From positions 70,122,680 to 70,186,679 of the forward strand of contig QCXZ01000137.1 in assembly GCA_025024175.1 (NCBI GenBank): 64,000 nucleotides of DNA, written 5' to 3'. Each line of letters begins with the position of its first letter. Position 1 is the stretch's first letter. The notes beneath the pieces are model-generated. The model ran no database searches and was not told where the DNA came from. It was given only the letters and a program-made list of their open reading frames with translations. A program made the translations under genes and the position numbers. The DNA comes from Rhyzopertha dominica (Eukaryota > Arthropoda > Insecta > Coleoptera > Bostrichidae). Below are positions 47,943 through 59,215 of the stretch, piece by piece.

Positions 47943-49214
47943 GGGTGTTTCAATAAGAGCGTAAGATTTCAGAGTTTAATAAAACACGTTTTTTTGTAGC
48001 AAAGTATTAAAATATTTATTGATTTAACATGTAGACATTTGGGAATTATGTGTGGAACAACACATCTGATAAATGACCGCCACGGCTTTGCTGGCACACG
48101 CGTACTCTTTTCATGAAATTTTCAATAACAGAATTGAATACATGTGGCGGAATTTCATTGATACAGCGTCTAATTTCGGCCTTTAATGCTTCGGTGGTCG
48201 TAGGCTTGTTGGCATAAACTTGCGACTTCAGATAACCCCACAGCCAAAAGTCCAAAGGTGTTAAATCGCAAGAGTGCGGCGGGCAATTCCGGTTCCCAGA
48301 CCTGGAGATGACACGACCAGGTAAAGACCGTTGCAAGAGGTTCATTGATTTACAGGAGGTATGGCAAGTAGCACCGTCCTGCTGGAACCATATGCCGTCG
48401 AGAGCAATATCTTCCAATTTAGGCATAAAAAAACTCGGTTAACATACCACGGTAACGTTCGACATTCACTGCTACTGCATTACCTGCCTCGTTTTCGAAG
48501 CAAAACCGCCCAATGATTCACCCCGTCCACAATGCACATCAAACAGTGACACATTTCGTATGCATTTCTTTGCCGCGAATCATTCTTGGATTTTCTGAGC
48601 CCCAAATGCAGCAGTTTTGCCTATTTATGAAGCCATCGAGGTGAAAATGGGCCTCATCATGGAATAAGAGTTTGTTCTCAAAATCGACATTCACTTCTCT
48701 TTGTTCAAGAATCCAATTAGCGAACTCCCTTCGCTGTGCATGGTCTGTTGGCAGAAGTTGCTGGATCAGTTGGATTTCGTACGCATGGAGGTGCAATTCT
48801 TTGGTGAGAATACGTTGAAGAGTGCTTGCCTTAAGGTCCAACTCTTGTGCGCGATGACGAATCGACGTTCCTGGACTCTCGGCCACACTATCGCGAACTG
48901 CTGTGATGTTTTGTTCTGAACGAACTCTACGAGTTCGTGTCGTGTGTTGCACAGCAGAACCAGTATTTTCGAATTTTTCGATTATTCTTTTTACTGTAGA
49001 TGAATTAGAAACATTATTTCGACCAAAAATTGGACGCACTTTACGAATTTTGGCAATCAAACTTTCACCACTCTGATAATAGTGTTCGACAATTAAAACA
49101 CGATGTTCTGTACTGTAATGGTTCATGTTTACTAACTCCTATTTGTCTCTCATGCTATATTATAACAGCCAAAGTAGCACGCTGTTCAAATCTTGCGTTC
49201 TTATTGAAACACCC
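47943..49214 (-). mobile_element. Mariner-type element (DD41D), nearly complete
   Basis: GGGTGTTTCAATAAGAGCGT at the left is matched by GGGTGTTTCAATAAGAACGC on the complement of the right end, giving a TIR of about 28 bp. Length is 1,272 bp, of which the transposase gene takes nearly all. No clear target duplication is visible. Confidence 0.85.
48046..49126 (-). pseudogene. DD41D mariner-type transposase with few lesions
   Basis: From ATG 49126 the frame runs 195 codons. It starts MNHYSTEHRVLIVEHYYQSG, continues with a helix-turn-helix (NNVSNSSTVKRIIEKFENTG) and a GTSIRHRAQELDLKASTLQR linker, and has the first catalytic Asp in LLFHDEAHFHLDG. Two point stops (TGA) near 48536 and 48515 and one frameshift in a T-run near 48428 interrupt an otherwise continuous reading. 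WFQQDGATCHT (second Asp) and CDLTPLDFWLWGYLKSQVYA (third Asp) follow, with 41 residues between the two. It ends at 48046 with SDVLFHT. The low number of lesions suggests recent activity compared with 5401-6490. Confidence 0.88.
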
Positions 49215-49459
49215 GATACAATGCAATACAATCAGATTCCGAATTAATGAGATTGAATANCATCTGCGTATAGCAAAAACAGATGTGACAAATACTCCTT
49301 CACATATTGAAAAGTAAGGGAATACGTAGAGAGAAACGAAACGACGTCATTTGACAATGTTGAAAAAAAGCTAAAATGTATCCATTCCGAAAATTAATTC
49401 TACTTTCATCGCTACTGATCTTCGATAAGCAGTTTACTACCAAATTTATAAAACTAGTA

Positions 49460-50130
49460 TCTATGTGTTAAAAAATAAAATTATCCCGGAGCATCAATCT
49501 GGCTTTCCCAAATTACAGTGCAACCACATCTTCCCTAAAAAGGTATTAACTGACAATTGTAGGAGGGTTAGATAAGAGATTGCCAGATGTCGTGTCACCA
49601 AATCTTTCAGACACATGATCAAATCAAATCCTACATGTAGTATTTTTACAGTTTTACTTGGCAGAGAGTACCCAGAGCGTGACNGTCAGCTGCTAGTCCT
49701 GTTACATTAGAGGTGCCCCAAGTATCGTTACTTGGTCCTATATCATTCCTATAATATATTTTCATCCGCAAAATTAACCCTGTAATCGGACGACATACTG
49801 CTTTTACGCTGCTTTAATGTTGCTGACGCAGAGGGATCCAGAGGGATCAACACTGACCTCCACTATGTTGCTACGTACCTACTACAGTGCGCATAGTTTA
49901 AAACAAAAGCGGACAAATCTATTATTTTGTATTCGTTGGACTCTTCTCGTTCAGATCACTATGTATTGCAGTAAAAAAATCTTGCGGTTGGTTGGTTTTC
50001 CTACAAAGTGTTCAATGCCTTGATATCTAAACCATAATAAGTTGTGCTTCTGGGAACACGTCCTTATACGTCGGTTCTATGCGCGACTAAGTTATCCAAT
50101 GTTAATAAACATGCTTAAACTTAAAATAAT
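49460..50130 (+). pseudogene. LINE reverse-transcriptase fragment, heavily decayed
   Basis: IIPEHQSGFPKLQCN (about 49481-49525) matches the IPxHQxGFRxxxST block. EVPQVSLLGPISFL (about 49711-49752) matches GVPQGSxLGPxLF, and CSKKILRLVGFPTKC lies further on. Stops and frameshifts throughout. Jockey/CR1-like by pattern. Confidence 0.6.
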
Positions 50131-50943
50131 TCTGTGTGAAGGTTTGACGTTGTATGTGTTTTCGTACGTAAATGTGATACAAGATTTGTTAATAATCTTC
50201 GCAAATGTTGTCATGTCACAGGCGGTTTAAAAGAGATGGGTTTGTTGAATATGGATGCAAGAAGAAACACTATCTTCATCATCTAGTGTATGGGATCATA
50301 ACCAGGTTAGTAAATGCCAATTAACAGCATTGCATCATTTCTTAGCAGCTGTATTACTTTTTAGTGCTTAAAATTATATAATTCTTGCAAAAAAATCTCT
50401 ACATTCATTTAAGTGCTTCCTTCAAAAGCATTTGCTGCTTCAACAATATTTTTTGTTTGATTTCGGAACAATTATATCTAATTTCTCTTTGTTAGAATTT
50501 TAATTCTAAATTTTACGAGCAATGCTAATCAACTCACCTGTTAGTTAGAAAAGTTGTTTGGCTTGTAACTCCATGCAATCAAATGTTACACTATAGGAAG
50601 CCGATATTTACGAAAATTATCCTGATGCAGTTTACTAAACCCAATAAACCTAGTGAACAGTAAATAGCCAAGTCTATCCAATTATTGCTTACATTTTTCA
50701 TTTTCTTGTATAAACAGGTCGATACGACCACAGCAACATCGGAAAACGTATATCTTAAAATCTAATGAAATGTAAACTGTGTATTGAGAATAACAACTTT
50801 ACAGTTGGAACTAAGTGCCATTCAAATGTTTAAATATATAATCCTGGGTATATTACGTGTTTTATTGCAACCCGCAATAAAATAACATTATCTTTAACAC
50901 GAGCTAAGCACTGTAGTGTTAATAGAGTCTTTATCTCATAAAC
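50131..50943. other. Upstream region of the NRF-6-like gene
   Basis: No gene. TATATAATC at about 50836 lies a little over 100 bp before the start codon and could be a TATA element, but no initiator or motif confirms it. Confidence 0.3.
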
Positions 50944-51178
50944 ATGTGTCAAGCAATTTTTTTCTTGTCAACGTTGTTTTTATTGGGAAGTGCGCATTCA
51001 ATATTTGAACAGGATTCATACCAGTTTATTGGGAATGTTCTGGGACAGTTACAAAACTATATCAATGAAGAAAACCTTTCAGATACGCTTCAAAAAGTGA
51101 ACATATCAATACAATGTCGGCAACAGTTGGTTTTGTTATCACACGATTTGCAAAAAGGAGAAAAATGGGCAATAAAAA
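50944..51178 (+). CDS. nrf-6: nrf-6-like exon 1: signal peptide and start of NRF domain
   Basis: Starts at ATG 50944 with MCQAIFFLSTLFLLGSAHS, a typical signal peptide. It continues with LSDTLQKVNISIQCRQQLVL, carrying the first NRF-domain Cys, and LQKGEKWAIK. The donor GTAAGT follows at 51179 (phase 1). Confidence 0.88.
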
Positions 51179-51589
51179 GTAAGTACCTGTTTAAGAATGT
51201 GATTAAAGAATAATGATTTTGATTTATTATGCGCAAAACACGAATTTCGCACTTGTTAAGGATGATTAAACAAACCCTTACAATAAGACATATATAAAAA
51301 TAGAAATAAATAAAAAGCGAAAAATTTTGAAGACAGGAGAGTACTAAACGAAGCAAGGTTTTTATAAACAATTAGGTTTGATTATTTTGAGACTTTTAAT
51401 AGCGTTACAAAGTTTTCGCACCCTGCTGGAAAACGGTGTGCCTTTGTGCAATTTATTGGCAAACCTACCAATCTTAACTTAACTTAAATTTTGATGTTCC
51501 ACAATACGCTGAACAATTCTCTATGGTACTTCCATACCTCTGAATGAATTTATTACAATTCAATCATGTGTTAAGTCTCGTTTTAACTA

Positions 51590-53720
51590 CCACTGACATA
51601 TTTTGCTGTGTCAAATAAATGTGATATACCCTTGGTCCCAGAGGATAATCGTCACCCCAGTTGTTGAAATGCAAATTACAACTAAACACAACAATGCAAA
51701 TTTTCTACCTGATTGTGAACATCTTCAGTGGAATTTTCGCAAAGCTAACTATCCTGATGGTGTGAACCTTGAATTGCTGGATATTGACTGGTCTAGTCTA
51801 TTTGAAGTGGAGGATGTGGATGGGGCGTGCGGTCTCTTCTACGAAATTATATATGTTCTTGAATTACATGTTCCGAAAAGGAAAGTCTTAAAGTCGACTT
51901 ACCCGGTGTGGTTCAGCAAATCTTTCATTAATAAAATTAATTCTAAACATCAGATATGGGAAAGATACAAGAAATACTATGGACCTGCCGATCTGGTTAA
52001 GATAAATACTCTAAAAAACAAATAAAAATTGAGTCCAGAGAAAACCATCAATCGTTCATCGCATCGTCGGAGAGAAATTTAAGAAGTAATCCAAGTGAAT
52101 TGTGGTCATATGTTAAAATAAAAAAGAACGTATCCAGTATTCCTGGGAGTATGTCTTTCCACGGCGTTGAATTGAGCACTTCTCAAGACATCGTTAATGG
52201 ATTTGCATCGTACTTCAGTGGTGTATATGCAGTAGACAATGAAGGATGCTACAGAAGACGGTATTGGAGAGCAGTTACATAATGTGTTGCATCACTTTGT
52301 GTTAAATAATAGCGAAATTAAACGAGTAGTGCATAAACTGAAGAGCAACTGTACCATGGGTCCCGATGGAATACCCGACTTTCTTGTTAAAGACTGTGTA
52401 GTGACCCTCTATGTTATATATTCAGTTTATCTCTAAACGGTGCAGTTTTTTCCTGAAATATGGAAAACAGCAAAGGTTATTCCAGTGTTTAAGAATGGCG
52501 ACAAGAGTAACAGAAAATTATATTTGAGGCATGCATAGCCAATAATATCTACAGTCATATTTCACCTTTTATTAGTAATTTTCAACATTGTTTCATGCAA
52601 GGTAAGTCGACAATAACAAATCTTTGTGAGTTTGTACGGGTTGTATCGGATAGACTCGATTTAGGAATACAAACAAATGTTATATATACTGATTTGACAA
52701 AGGCATTCGACCTCGTAAATGACGTTTTGTTACAAAAATTTTCTCTGTTTGGATTGTGGGAAAAAACTTTTTTAAATCGTTTTTAAAGGGTAGATGTCAA
52801 TATGTCGAATGCGCTGGGCAACGATCCATTAGTTACCACACTCCTAGTGGGGTTACACAAGGCTCAAATCTAAGTCCTATCCTCTTTATAGTTTTCTTTA
52901 ATGATATTTTTAAATTGCTTCAATGTCAAGTATATGTTTATGCGGATGACTTAAAAATAGCTAATAGGGTATTGTCTGATTCTGACTGCAATAAATTGCA
53001 AACAGACGTGCATATCTTTGTTAATTGGTGCCCTATAAATAAGTATAATATTTACAAGAATACTTCACCCAACTATATTTAGATATAAAATCAATGGCAT
53101 TACAGTTAAAAGAATATCTACTATTAAGGATTTAGGAATAACTTTGGACCAGGGCCTTACTTATGTTTCACATATAGATAACTTATGCTATGAGAATCTT
53201 AGGTTTTATTAAGAGAAATACATTTGATTTTAGCAACACTGACACATTGTTATGGTTGTTCAATAGCTTAGTTCGTTCTAAACTCGAGTATGGCAGTATT
53301 ATTTGGAATCCTCATTATTATCATGTTTATATCGTTTTCATTGAATGTGTTCAGAGAAAATTTTGCCTTTATCTCTATTTTATTTGTATTTCCTGATCGC
53401 AAATGCTCCACTACATTTTTGTTAAATGATTTTAGTTTATCTAGCTTACATAATAGAAGAAAAGTAGCATGTAACTTATTCTTGTATAATCTAGTGCATC
53501 GGTATATTGATAGTCCATGGCATTTGGGCAAGATAAATTTTAGTGTGCCTCGACTGTGAGGTCGTTGATATATTACTTTTTTGTCAAGTTCTAATAGTCA
53601 TCATCATTTCTGCTCGCCACTTGTTAACGTGTATCGTAATTATAACGACGTGAGTGCTACCGTAGACATATTTGTTCATAATAAGAGACAATTACTTCAA
53701 ATGTGTAATAACATAATATT
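51590..53720 (+). pseudogene. LINE (jockey/CR1-type) endonuclease-RT copy, broken
   Basis: Lies in intron 1 of the nrf-6-like gene, same strand. The 5' part holds the end of the endonuclease and linker (DWSSLFEVEDVDGACGLFYE, STYPVWFSKSFINKINSK). The RT blocks follow in order across frameshifts: LKSNCTMGPDGIPDFLVKDC near 52340; VIYTDLTKAFDLVND near 52679-52723 (motif A); GVTQGSNLSPILFIVFFNDI near 52850 (motif B); VYVYADDLKIANRV near 52931 (motif C with the catalytic YADD intact); IKDLGITLD; and LRILGFIKRNTFDFSN. It is 5'-truncated with at least five frame changes. Confidence 0.85.
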
Positions 53721-55841
53721 TTAGCAACAAATATATTGTCAGTATAGTTTAATTTTCTTTATATCTATGTAAACTAAAAAGTTTTCTGTTTTATTTTGTA
53801 TGGGTATATGGGTTCCTGTATGGGCTTAGGTACTTGGAAAATTTGCTTCGATTTTTTACTAAAGTGAAATATGCGCGGATTGACAAGGATAAAGAGCATC
53901 ATTGGAGTGACAAGGGCATTTACCAACAAGATGGTACACACTCTTGGAAAAATATGTATGACGACTCATTTCTTAACCGTGCCCATAACAGCGAAGCCAA
54001 AGAACATAAAATTAACTTGATTGCGCCAGAAGATTGCCATCAGATCATATTTTTAGTCAGCTAGTCCTTTTTGGTATCATATCATGAAGAAGCTGATATC
54101 ATAATCTTATTGCATATTTTATCTTGCAAATACTCTGGTGTTTTGTCTCCATTAAGAAGAATTTTGTTTTCCATAGTTTATGGGAATTCTAATACCAACA
54201 TATTGTGTGCGTTCTTACCTAACTAATTGTAGGCCAAGTAACTTTGATAAAGTGATGTTTAAAAACAAACACGTTTGTTTTTATAATTAAATGCCATCAT
54301 CTATATAAATTTTTTCCGAAAAGAAAATCGGGCCTTTTTGGACACGCTGTTTCGAATTTGGAAAAGTGCAGCAAGTGCTATCCTCAAATTGNACTTACTT
54401 GATTACAGGCATTTTCAATTTCAAGTGTGCTTGTTACGATTACTTTTAATTTTGATGCGAGATCGATTTTTTTCATTTATACCTGTATTCGTATCGCCGT
54501 TTGTTAGTAAAAAGCCCTTTACCATTTGGAATTAATAAAATGGATATAAACTCTAAATTATTCGATTCTGAAGAATTTCGTGCGGTTTTGTGATCATTTG
54601 CAGAAACGATATACGTTTATGAATGCCACAAGAAAATATTGCGAATAGAAACAACGAACTATCACAGGCAAAATACCCTGACGGTCTGTTTAAGATGTCT
54701 AATTTTTTAAACTGTTTCCTTGAACACCAACTGTTTAGCAAATATTAAGAAGGCAGGGGTAAATCAAATAATGTATTCTATGTAAATTCAAATAATAACT
54801 CAACAGGGTTCAGTAATCCCTATAAAGTCAAAAATAAAGTTTTGTGGGCATAAAATCTCAATTCGATCAATCAAATATCCGGCAAATTAGAAAAAAACAA
54901 TTAAAAACTTCATTCATATCTCCTGAAACATATATTTTCAACCCTATTCCGCCAAAAAAAATAAAATTTACAACTCTGTTAAACGGATCTAGTTTCAATT
55001 CCGGTCTGTACAACCTAAAAATGGCCATATTGTTTGAATCACGGATAAAACTGATAAAATTTCAACATTGTTTTTCTTTGCTAACTTCAGGATAAATTAA
55101 TAGATTATACCAATACATCTATTTCGGTAGTTATCATTCTCATATAACTACTGACAGAACACGAATAAACAGGATTAACTTTCTGACTAGAATAGCCAGC
55201 CAAAAGAGTTCAGCATTAGAGATTGCAACAAAGAGGTTTCCCACTACTTACCTATCAGTTACTTAAATCGTAAACATAAAATGTGCAACATGACGTGCTT
55301 AATGATGATTCACCATACGTATCTAGTTTACTTAACAAAAGATTTATAACATCTTCATAAAACATGACGTCAATATAATAAAATAAGATACAATTCTGTT
55401 ATGTTTAAGTGTACTTGTTTTTATGCCTTTTTCCATAATTATAGAAGAATAGTGTTTAAATAACTATCACTGTATAATCTCAAATTTCCTGTAAGTAACA
55501 CCATTGTATTTATTAATAGTAGGTAACTTTGTCTTGTATTACATTGTAGTTGTCCTGATGAAGATCTAAATTAAAGATCGGAGTTGGAGAAAAGAATGTT
55601 CTTAATTGAATAATAAAGGTCGAATAGCCCCATAATATAAAAAGTAAATTTCAACTAGGACCGCTACTATCTTGAATTATATTTACTCATATAGCTACTT
55701 TTTTTCCAAAATGGCATTAGGTACTGACCAAGTGAATGCATCAACATAAATGTGAGGGCTAACATTATTGGGTTACACACAATCAATATACATCATAGAT
55801 GAAAATTAGGCTGCACATGGATACTTCAATCCTTATGCGCT
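53721..55841. other. Intron, mostly unassigned
   Basis: No exon recognised. CTGATGA with a GATCT/AGATC stem at 55555-55580 resembles a decayed hammerhead core (GGAG instead of GAAA). An open frame at 54844-55095 has no domain. Confidence 0.35.
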
Positions 55842-55990
55842 TACTTTGAACAAAACGGCGCTACACCACATTATGAAGATAATTCTCGCCTATATCTAGA
55901 TAACATATTTCCAAGTGGCTGGACTTTTTCACTAGGCCACTTCCGAAGCAAGATCTAAAGGGACAATCCACAAAATTGCACGAACTGTAT
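55842..55990 (+). pseudogene. Mariner-type transposase fragment
   Basis: YFEQNGATPHYEDNSRLYLD and NIFPSGWTF match the second-Asp block and following helix of DD41D-like mariner transposases (QQDGATPHY...YLD--FP-RW), with Asn in place of the catalytic Asp. No flanking ends found; a small orphan fragment. Confidence 0.6.
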
Positions 55991-56279
55991 GCTGGAATCA
56001 TGCACGTAATTCAATTTTTATGATAGATTAGGTTAATGGCGAATTAAACATTGTTTAAGTAAACAAAGAATTGTAACCGTTTTCTCCAAATATTATTGGC
56101 AAACCATACAGAAGAAATACCAGATTAATGCATTTTGCTGTAAACTTCATATATCTATAGAATAAGCACCTTATTATCCACAACATACGTATATTCATCT
56201 TAAATGTAGTAAACGCTGCACGTAACTGTAATTACGTTTCACTGTAAGTTATAAATAATAAACTGTTTCTCCGTTATAG

Positions 56280-56428
56280 TGGTAGATGCGTCATCTAAGC
56301 TACAATCTGGGTTACTGAAAGGCAACTTAGCGGATTTCGGAAACTTTGATGAATGCCTTGAAGTAAATAAAGGAAACACAAAAGGGAAATACTGCGTCAT
56401 TGAAATTGATTGGATAAGCTTCTTGAAG
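56280..56428 (+). CDS. nrf-6: nrf-6-like exon 2: NRF domain
   Basis: The acceptor CCGTTATAG precedes 56280; the donor GTAATA follows. It reads MVDASSKLQSGLLKGNLADF, GNFDECLEVN and GKYCVIEIDWISFLK. 'DASxKxxSGxLxGNxxDFGNFDECL' is the hallmark of the NRF domain, and the two Cys residues match the family pattern. Phase 0 at the end. Confidence 0.92.
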
Positions 56429-56859
56429 GTAATATACAAAGTTTGAGTGCTTTCATATATGAGGAACTAAGAAAGTGTCGCAAGCGGCAAACATAAAAAA
56501 AAACAGCAAAATCTGCGGTTGTTGAGAATTTGAAACAGCAGTTTACATACTTTCTGGCATGGTTTATTTAGTTGATGAACGCTTGAAAATCAGAGGAAGA
56601 ATAGTTGGTTCTGTAAGAAGTAGTACCTCCATATGCTGTGTTGACACACCTATAAAAAAATCATGGGGTTCCACTGAAACATATTATCTGATAGCTGATT
56701 TTCCATACACCAATAGCTTATCACTCCATTATTTTTAAGTGTTTTGTCCCCGTTATGAACTGTAAACTAATTGCATATTAAGATTTTCTTCTTGCCACTT
56801 TTTGAATAAAAAGGACTTTGTTATTTTGGGTTTAATAAGAATTATATTTGCTTTTACAG

Positions 56860-57050
56860 TTCGATTACAACTCTTTTGGAGAAATGAGAGGGCTTAATCT
56901 GAACATAAAAAGCGCAATATGCATACCGTCTGAGTGCACGGCAGCGGACTTGAAGAAGCTCTTTCCGTCAGAATATTTGAAATTCTCGGAACAAAACTGT
57001 CAATCGCTGGATACTCTTCCAAAAATGGCAACAACTTCATACTTAGTCAT
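56860..57050 (+). CDS. nrf-6: nrf-6-like exon 3: end of NRF domain
   Basis: The acceptor TGCTTTTACAG and donor GTACGT flank it. The reading includes KSAICIPSECTAADLKKLF and SEQNCQSLDTLPKMATTSYL. The C-I-P-S-E-C pair and the later Cys are conserved in NRF domains. Ends in phase 2 before the first membrane helix. Confidence 0.92.
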
Positions 57051-57105
57051 GTACGTATTGTTCTTTTTTAAACGCATGCCTAGATTATTTATTTCTATTT
57101 CGCAG

Positions 57106-57182
57106 CATTTTGTTCTCCTTTGTGGCCTTTATATCACTGCTGTCAACTTCCTACGAGTTATATATTACAAGGACGAAAGGAG
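57106..57182 (+). CDS. nrf-6: nrf-6-like exon 4: first membrane helix
   Basis: 77 bp between TTTCGCAG and GTAAGT. It reads IILFSFVAFISLLSTSYELY then ITRTKG, a transmembrane helix with a short basic cytoplasmic end. Phase 1 at the end joins EPAH of the next exon. Confidence 0.88.
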
Positions 57183-57250
57183 GTAAGTGTGACATTATAG
57201 TACTTTTGAATCAATATTGGCAAACTGGAATACACGCATTCTACCATAAC

Positions 57251-58622
57251 GGGGTTGTAGCCCTCGATCACAAATCGTTATTGCAACAAATTTGTGGGTT
57301 TTCCTAGGCCCAATGAAGTGAGCTACTAGTAACAAAAAAATGTTATATTGGCTTATTTTCGCCCTCTAAAGTTTTCCGCCAAATTCAAATATTGCTAACA
57401 GCGTCACTTGACCCGGCTAGAGTGGGGGAGTGTGGTGGGATCGCACTTCGCCAAGGTAAACCTACGGTGATTTCGCGTTTGACTCATAAAAGAGACATCT
57501 GTTCAGTGTTGCCAACCTAGCGGATAAAATTCTCGCCCAACGGAAAAATATACGTTTTAGCGGTTAGCGGATATTTTAACAGAATAAGAAAGTCTTTAAT
57601 TAATATTAACTGTTTCACTTTAGCGTATAAATATGGGAAGCTTAGATATGAAATATCTACAACCGATTTTTTTATGCTAGGTGACTCGATAAGTACTGTA
57701 TTCCTTGCCTGGGAAATACTATATTTCCTGCTTTTTTTACCTACTAACTCAAAATTTTACCAACGTCTCACTAGTGCTTGTGTGTTTCACGTTGCAGCTC
57801 AGACTGTCAAATGACGCAGATATTATCTTAAACCAAGTAGAAAGTAACGAAACATATTTCTGGAAGGAACACGATGAGCTCGACAACGAAATTTTTAACG
57901 TTATAGCATATGTAGAAAAATAATAATTAATTATGTAAAATAAATAATAAATCTTCTTTTATATCAACAGATTACCCTGTCTTAGAAATTTTAGCGGATT
58001 CGATGCGTCAATCTAGCGGAATTTCTATCAGCCCCAGTGGCAACACTGTACAAATAGACAGATGATGTGTTTGATTACATTAGCGTTTGGCTTGATTTTG
58101 TGAGGAGAATTTATATTTTTACCTGTATTTTCTTTAACACAAGCTACTTGCTGTTAGTGTATCACACACAATTTTCGTCTCGATTCTTTTTCGGGTACAA
58201 TTAAAAATTTCTTTTCTAGAGCAACAATACTAGTATTTGTGCATGTTGGCACAAAACATTTCTGTTCAGCAGCCATTTCGTCCGCGCTTTAAACGATATA
58301 ATCGTGATCGATAAACAAAAGCAAAAAACACGAGCGTTACTGAGATTTTATGAATGACGCTCGTCGTCCGTTCGTCGGCAGTTGACAGCGAAAAACACGC
58401 ATAGACAACTGAAACGCTGAAAATTATTGTGCCCTGGCAACAACACACAGCTGCTGCCAATCACAAGCGGCAGGGTCAACCTACGTCACACATTAAAATA
58501 TTTAAACTTTACCATTTTTTTACGTTTATCTAAGCGATTTGGAAAATAAATGTATAAACAGGGGTCTATTATGTTTTATGTAGATTCATATTCTGCAATA
58601 AAAAGGTATGGTCTACAACCCC
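57251..58622. mobile_element. Unclassified element, copy 2 (in nrf-6-like intron 4)
   Basis: GGGGTTGTAG at 57251-57260 is inverted as CTACAACCCC at 58613-58622. A second block, TTATTGCA (57289), is matched by TGCAATAA near the right end. It shares internal blocks with 34099-35158 and is larger because another element (57504-58048) is nested inside. No transposase recognised. Confidence 0.65.
57504..58048. mobile_element. CAGTGTTGCCA-ended element nested in copy 2
   Basis: CAGTGTTGCCA at the left and TGGCAACACTG at the right form an inverted pair. Inside each end are CTAGCGGA/TCTAGCGG-related blocks. A short open frame (57795-57923: RLSNDADIILNQVESNETYF) resembles no family I can name and could be a captured exon or a transposase relic. 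The right flank is TA. Confidence 0.6.
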
Positions 58623-58773
58623 ATTTAGTAAGAAACAAAAAACGTGGGTATACCTTAAGATAGTGATTATTTTGTAACTTCTCCTATTAACTATAAGGAA
58701 GAAATATTATTATATACTCTCAATGTTCAACCTATTTATGAAGTAGCATCATAATATTTTTGGTTTGTTTTAG

Positions 58774-58967
58774 AACCGGCCCATTGCTTGTTGTTGACAT
58801 TTTCTATAATAACAAATCTCAAAAAGTTATTTACAACGTCGACAACAACTGAAAAGCTTTGTTGTTTAAACGGTTTGAAAGCAATAAGTATGATGTGGGT
58901 GGTACTTGGCCATGGATTCATGTTCTTGGGAGACGTACCCCTAACGAATTATGAATATCTCTTGTCG
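58774..58967 (+). CDS. nrf-6: nrf-6-like exon 5: start of acyltransferase-3 domain
   Basis: The acceptor TTTGTTTTAG and donor GTAAGT flank it. It reads KLFTTSTTTEKLCCLNGLKA then ISMMWVVLGHGFMFLG. 'LxCLxGLKxISMxWVVLGH' is the first acyltransferase-3 block, with the conserved His of the family in GH. Phase 0. Confidence 0.93.
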
Positions 58968-59054
58968 GTAAGTTAAAGTGATAGTTATGTGAAACGATGT
59001 CCCTCAGACCAGCTATTCAATGCATGTATTAAAATATAGCGCTTATGTATATAG

Positions 59055-59215
59055 CTAAGAGATAAGCGAAGCCTAATGTTCCTGGTTAACACAGTGTTAG
59101 CCGTAGACACGTTTTTGGTAATTACTGGAGTTCTGGTTTCATTCAACTTCATGAAAGCGTTATCCAAAGGCAGTGAGTTAAATATACCAGCGTTGTGGCT
59201 TCACAGATACCTAAG
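59055..59215 (+). CDS. nrf-6: nrf-6-like exon 6
   Basis: The acceptor GTATATAG and donor GTTAGT flank it; the 87-bp intron before it is short. It reads LRDKRSLMFLVNTVLAVDTF, LVITGVLVSFNFMKALSKGS and IPALWLHRYLR. This is membrane helix 2-3 with the VDTFLVITGxL and HRYLRLTP motifs of the family (the latter completed by exon 7). Confidence 0.92.

Noticed and set aside
48701..48919. Plus-strand open frame over the mariner-type element
   Set aside because: Antisense shadow of the minus-strand transposase.
53834..54064. Frame with YQQDGTHSW, resembling a mariner second-Asp motif
   Set aside because: Only one short phrase matches and the surroundings do not fit any transposase block; chance is likely.
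55555..55580. CTGATGA with a GATCT/AGATC stem as a hammerhead
   Set aside because: The GAAA core is replaced by GGAG and no cleavage triplet is placed correctly; at best a dead relic, so not listed as an RNA gene.
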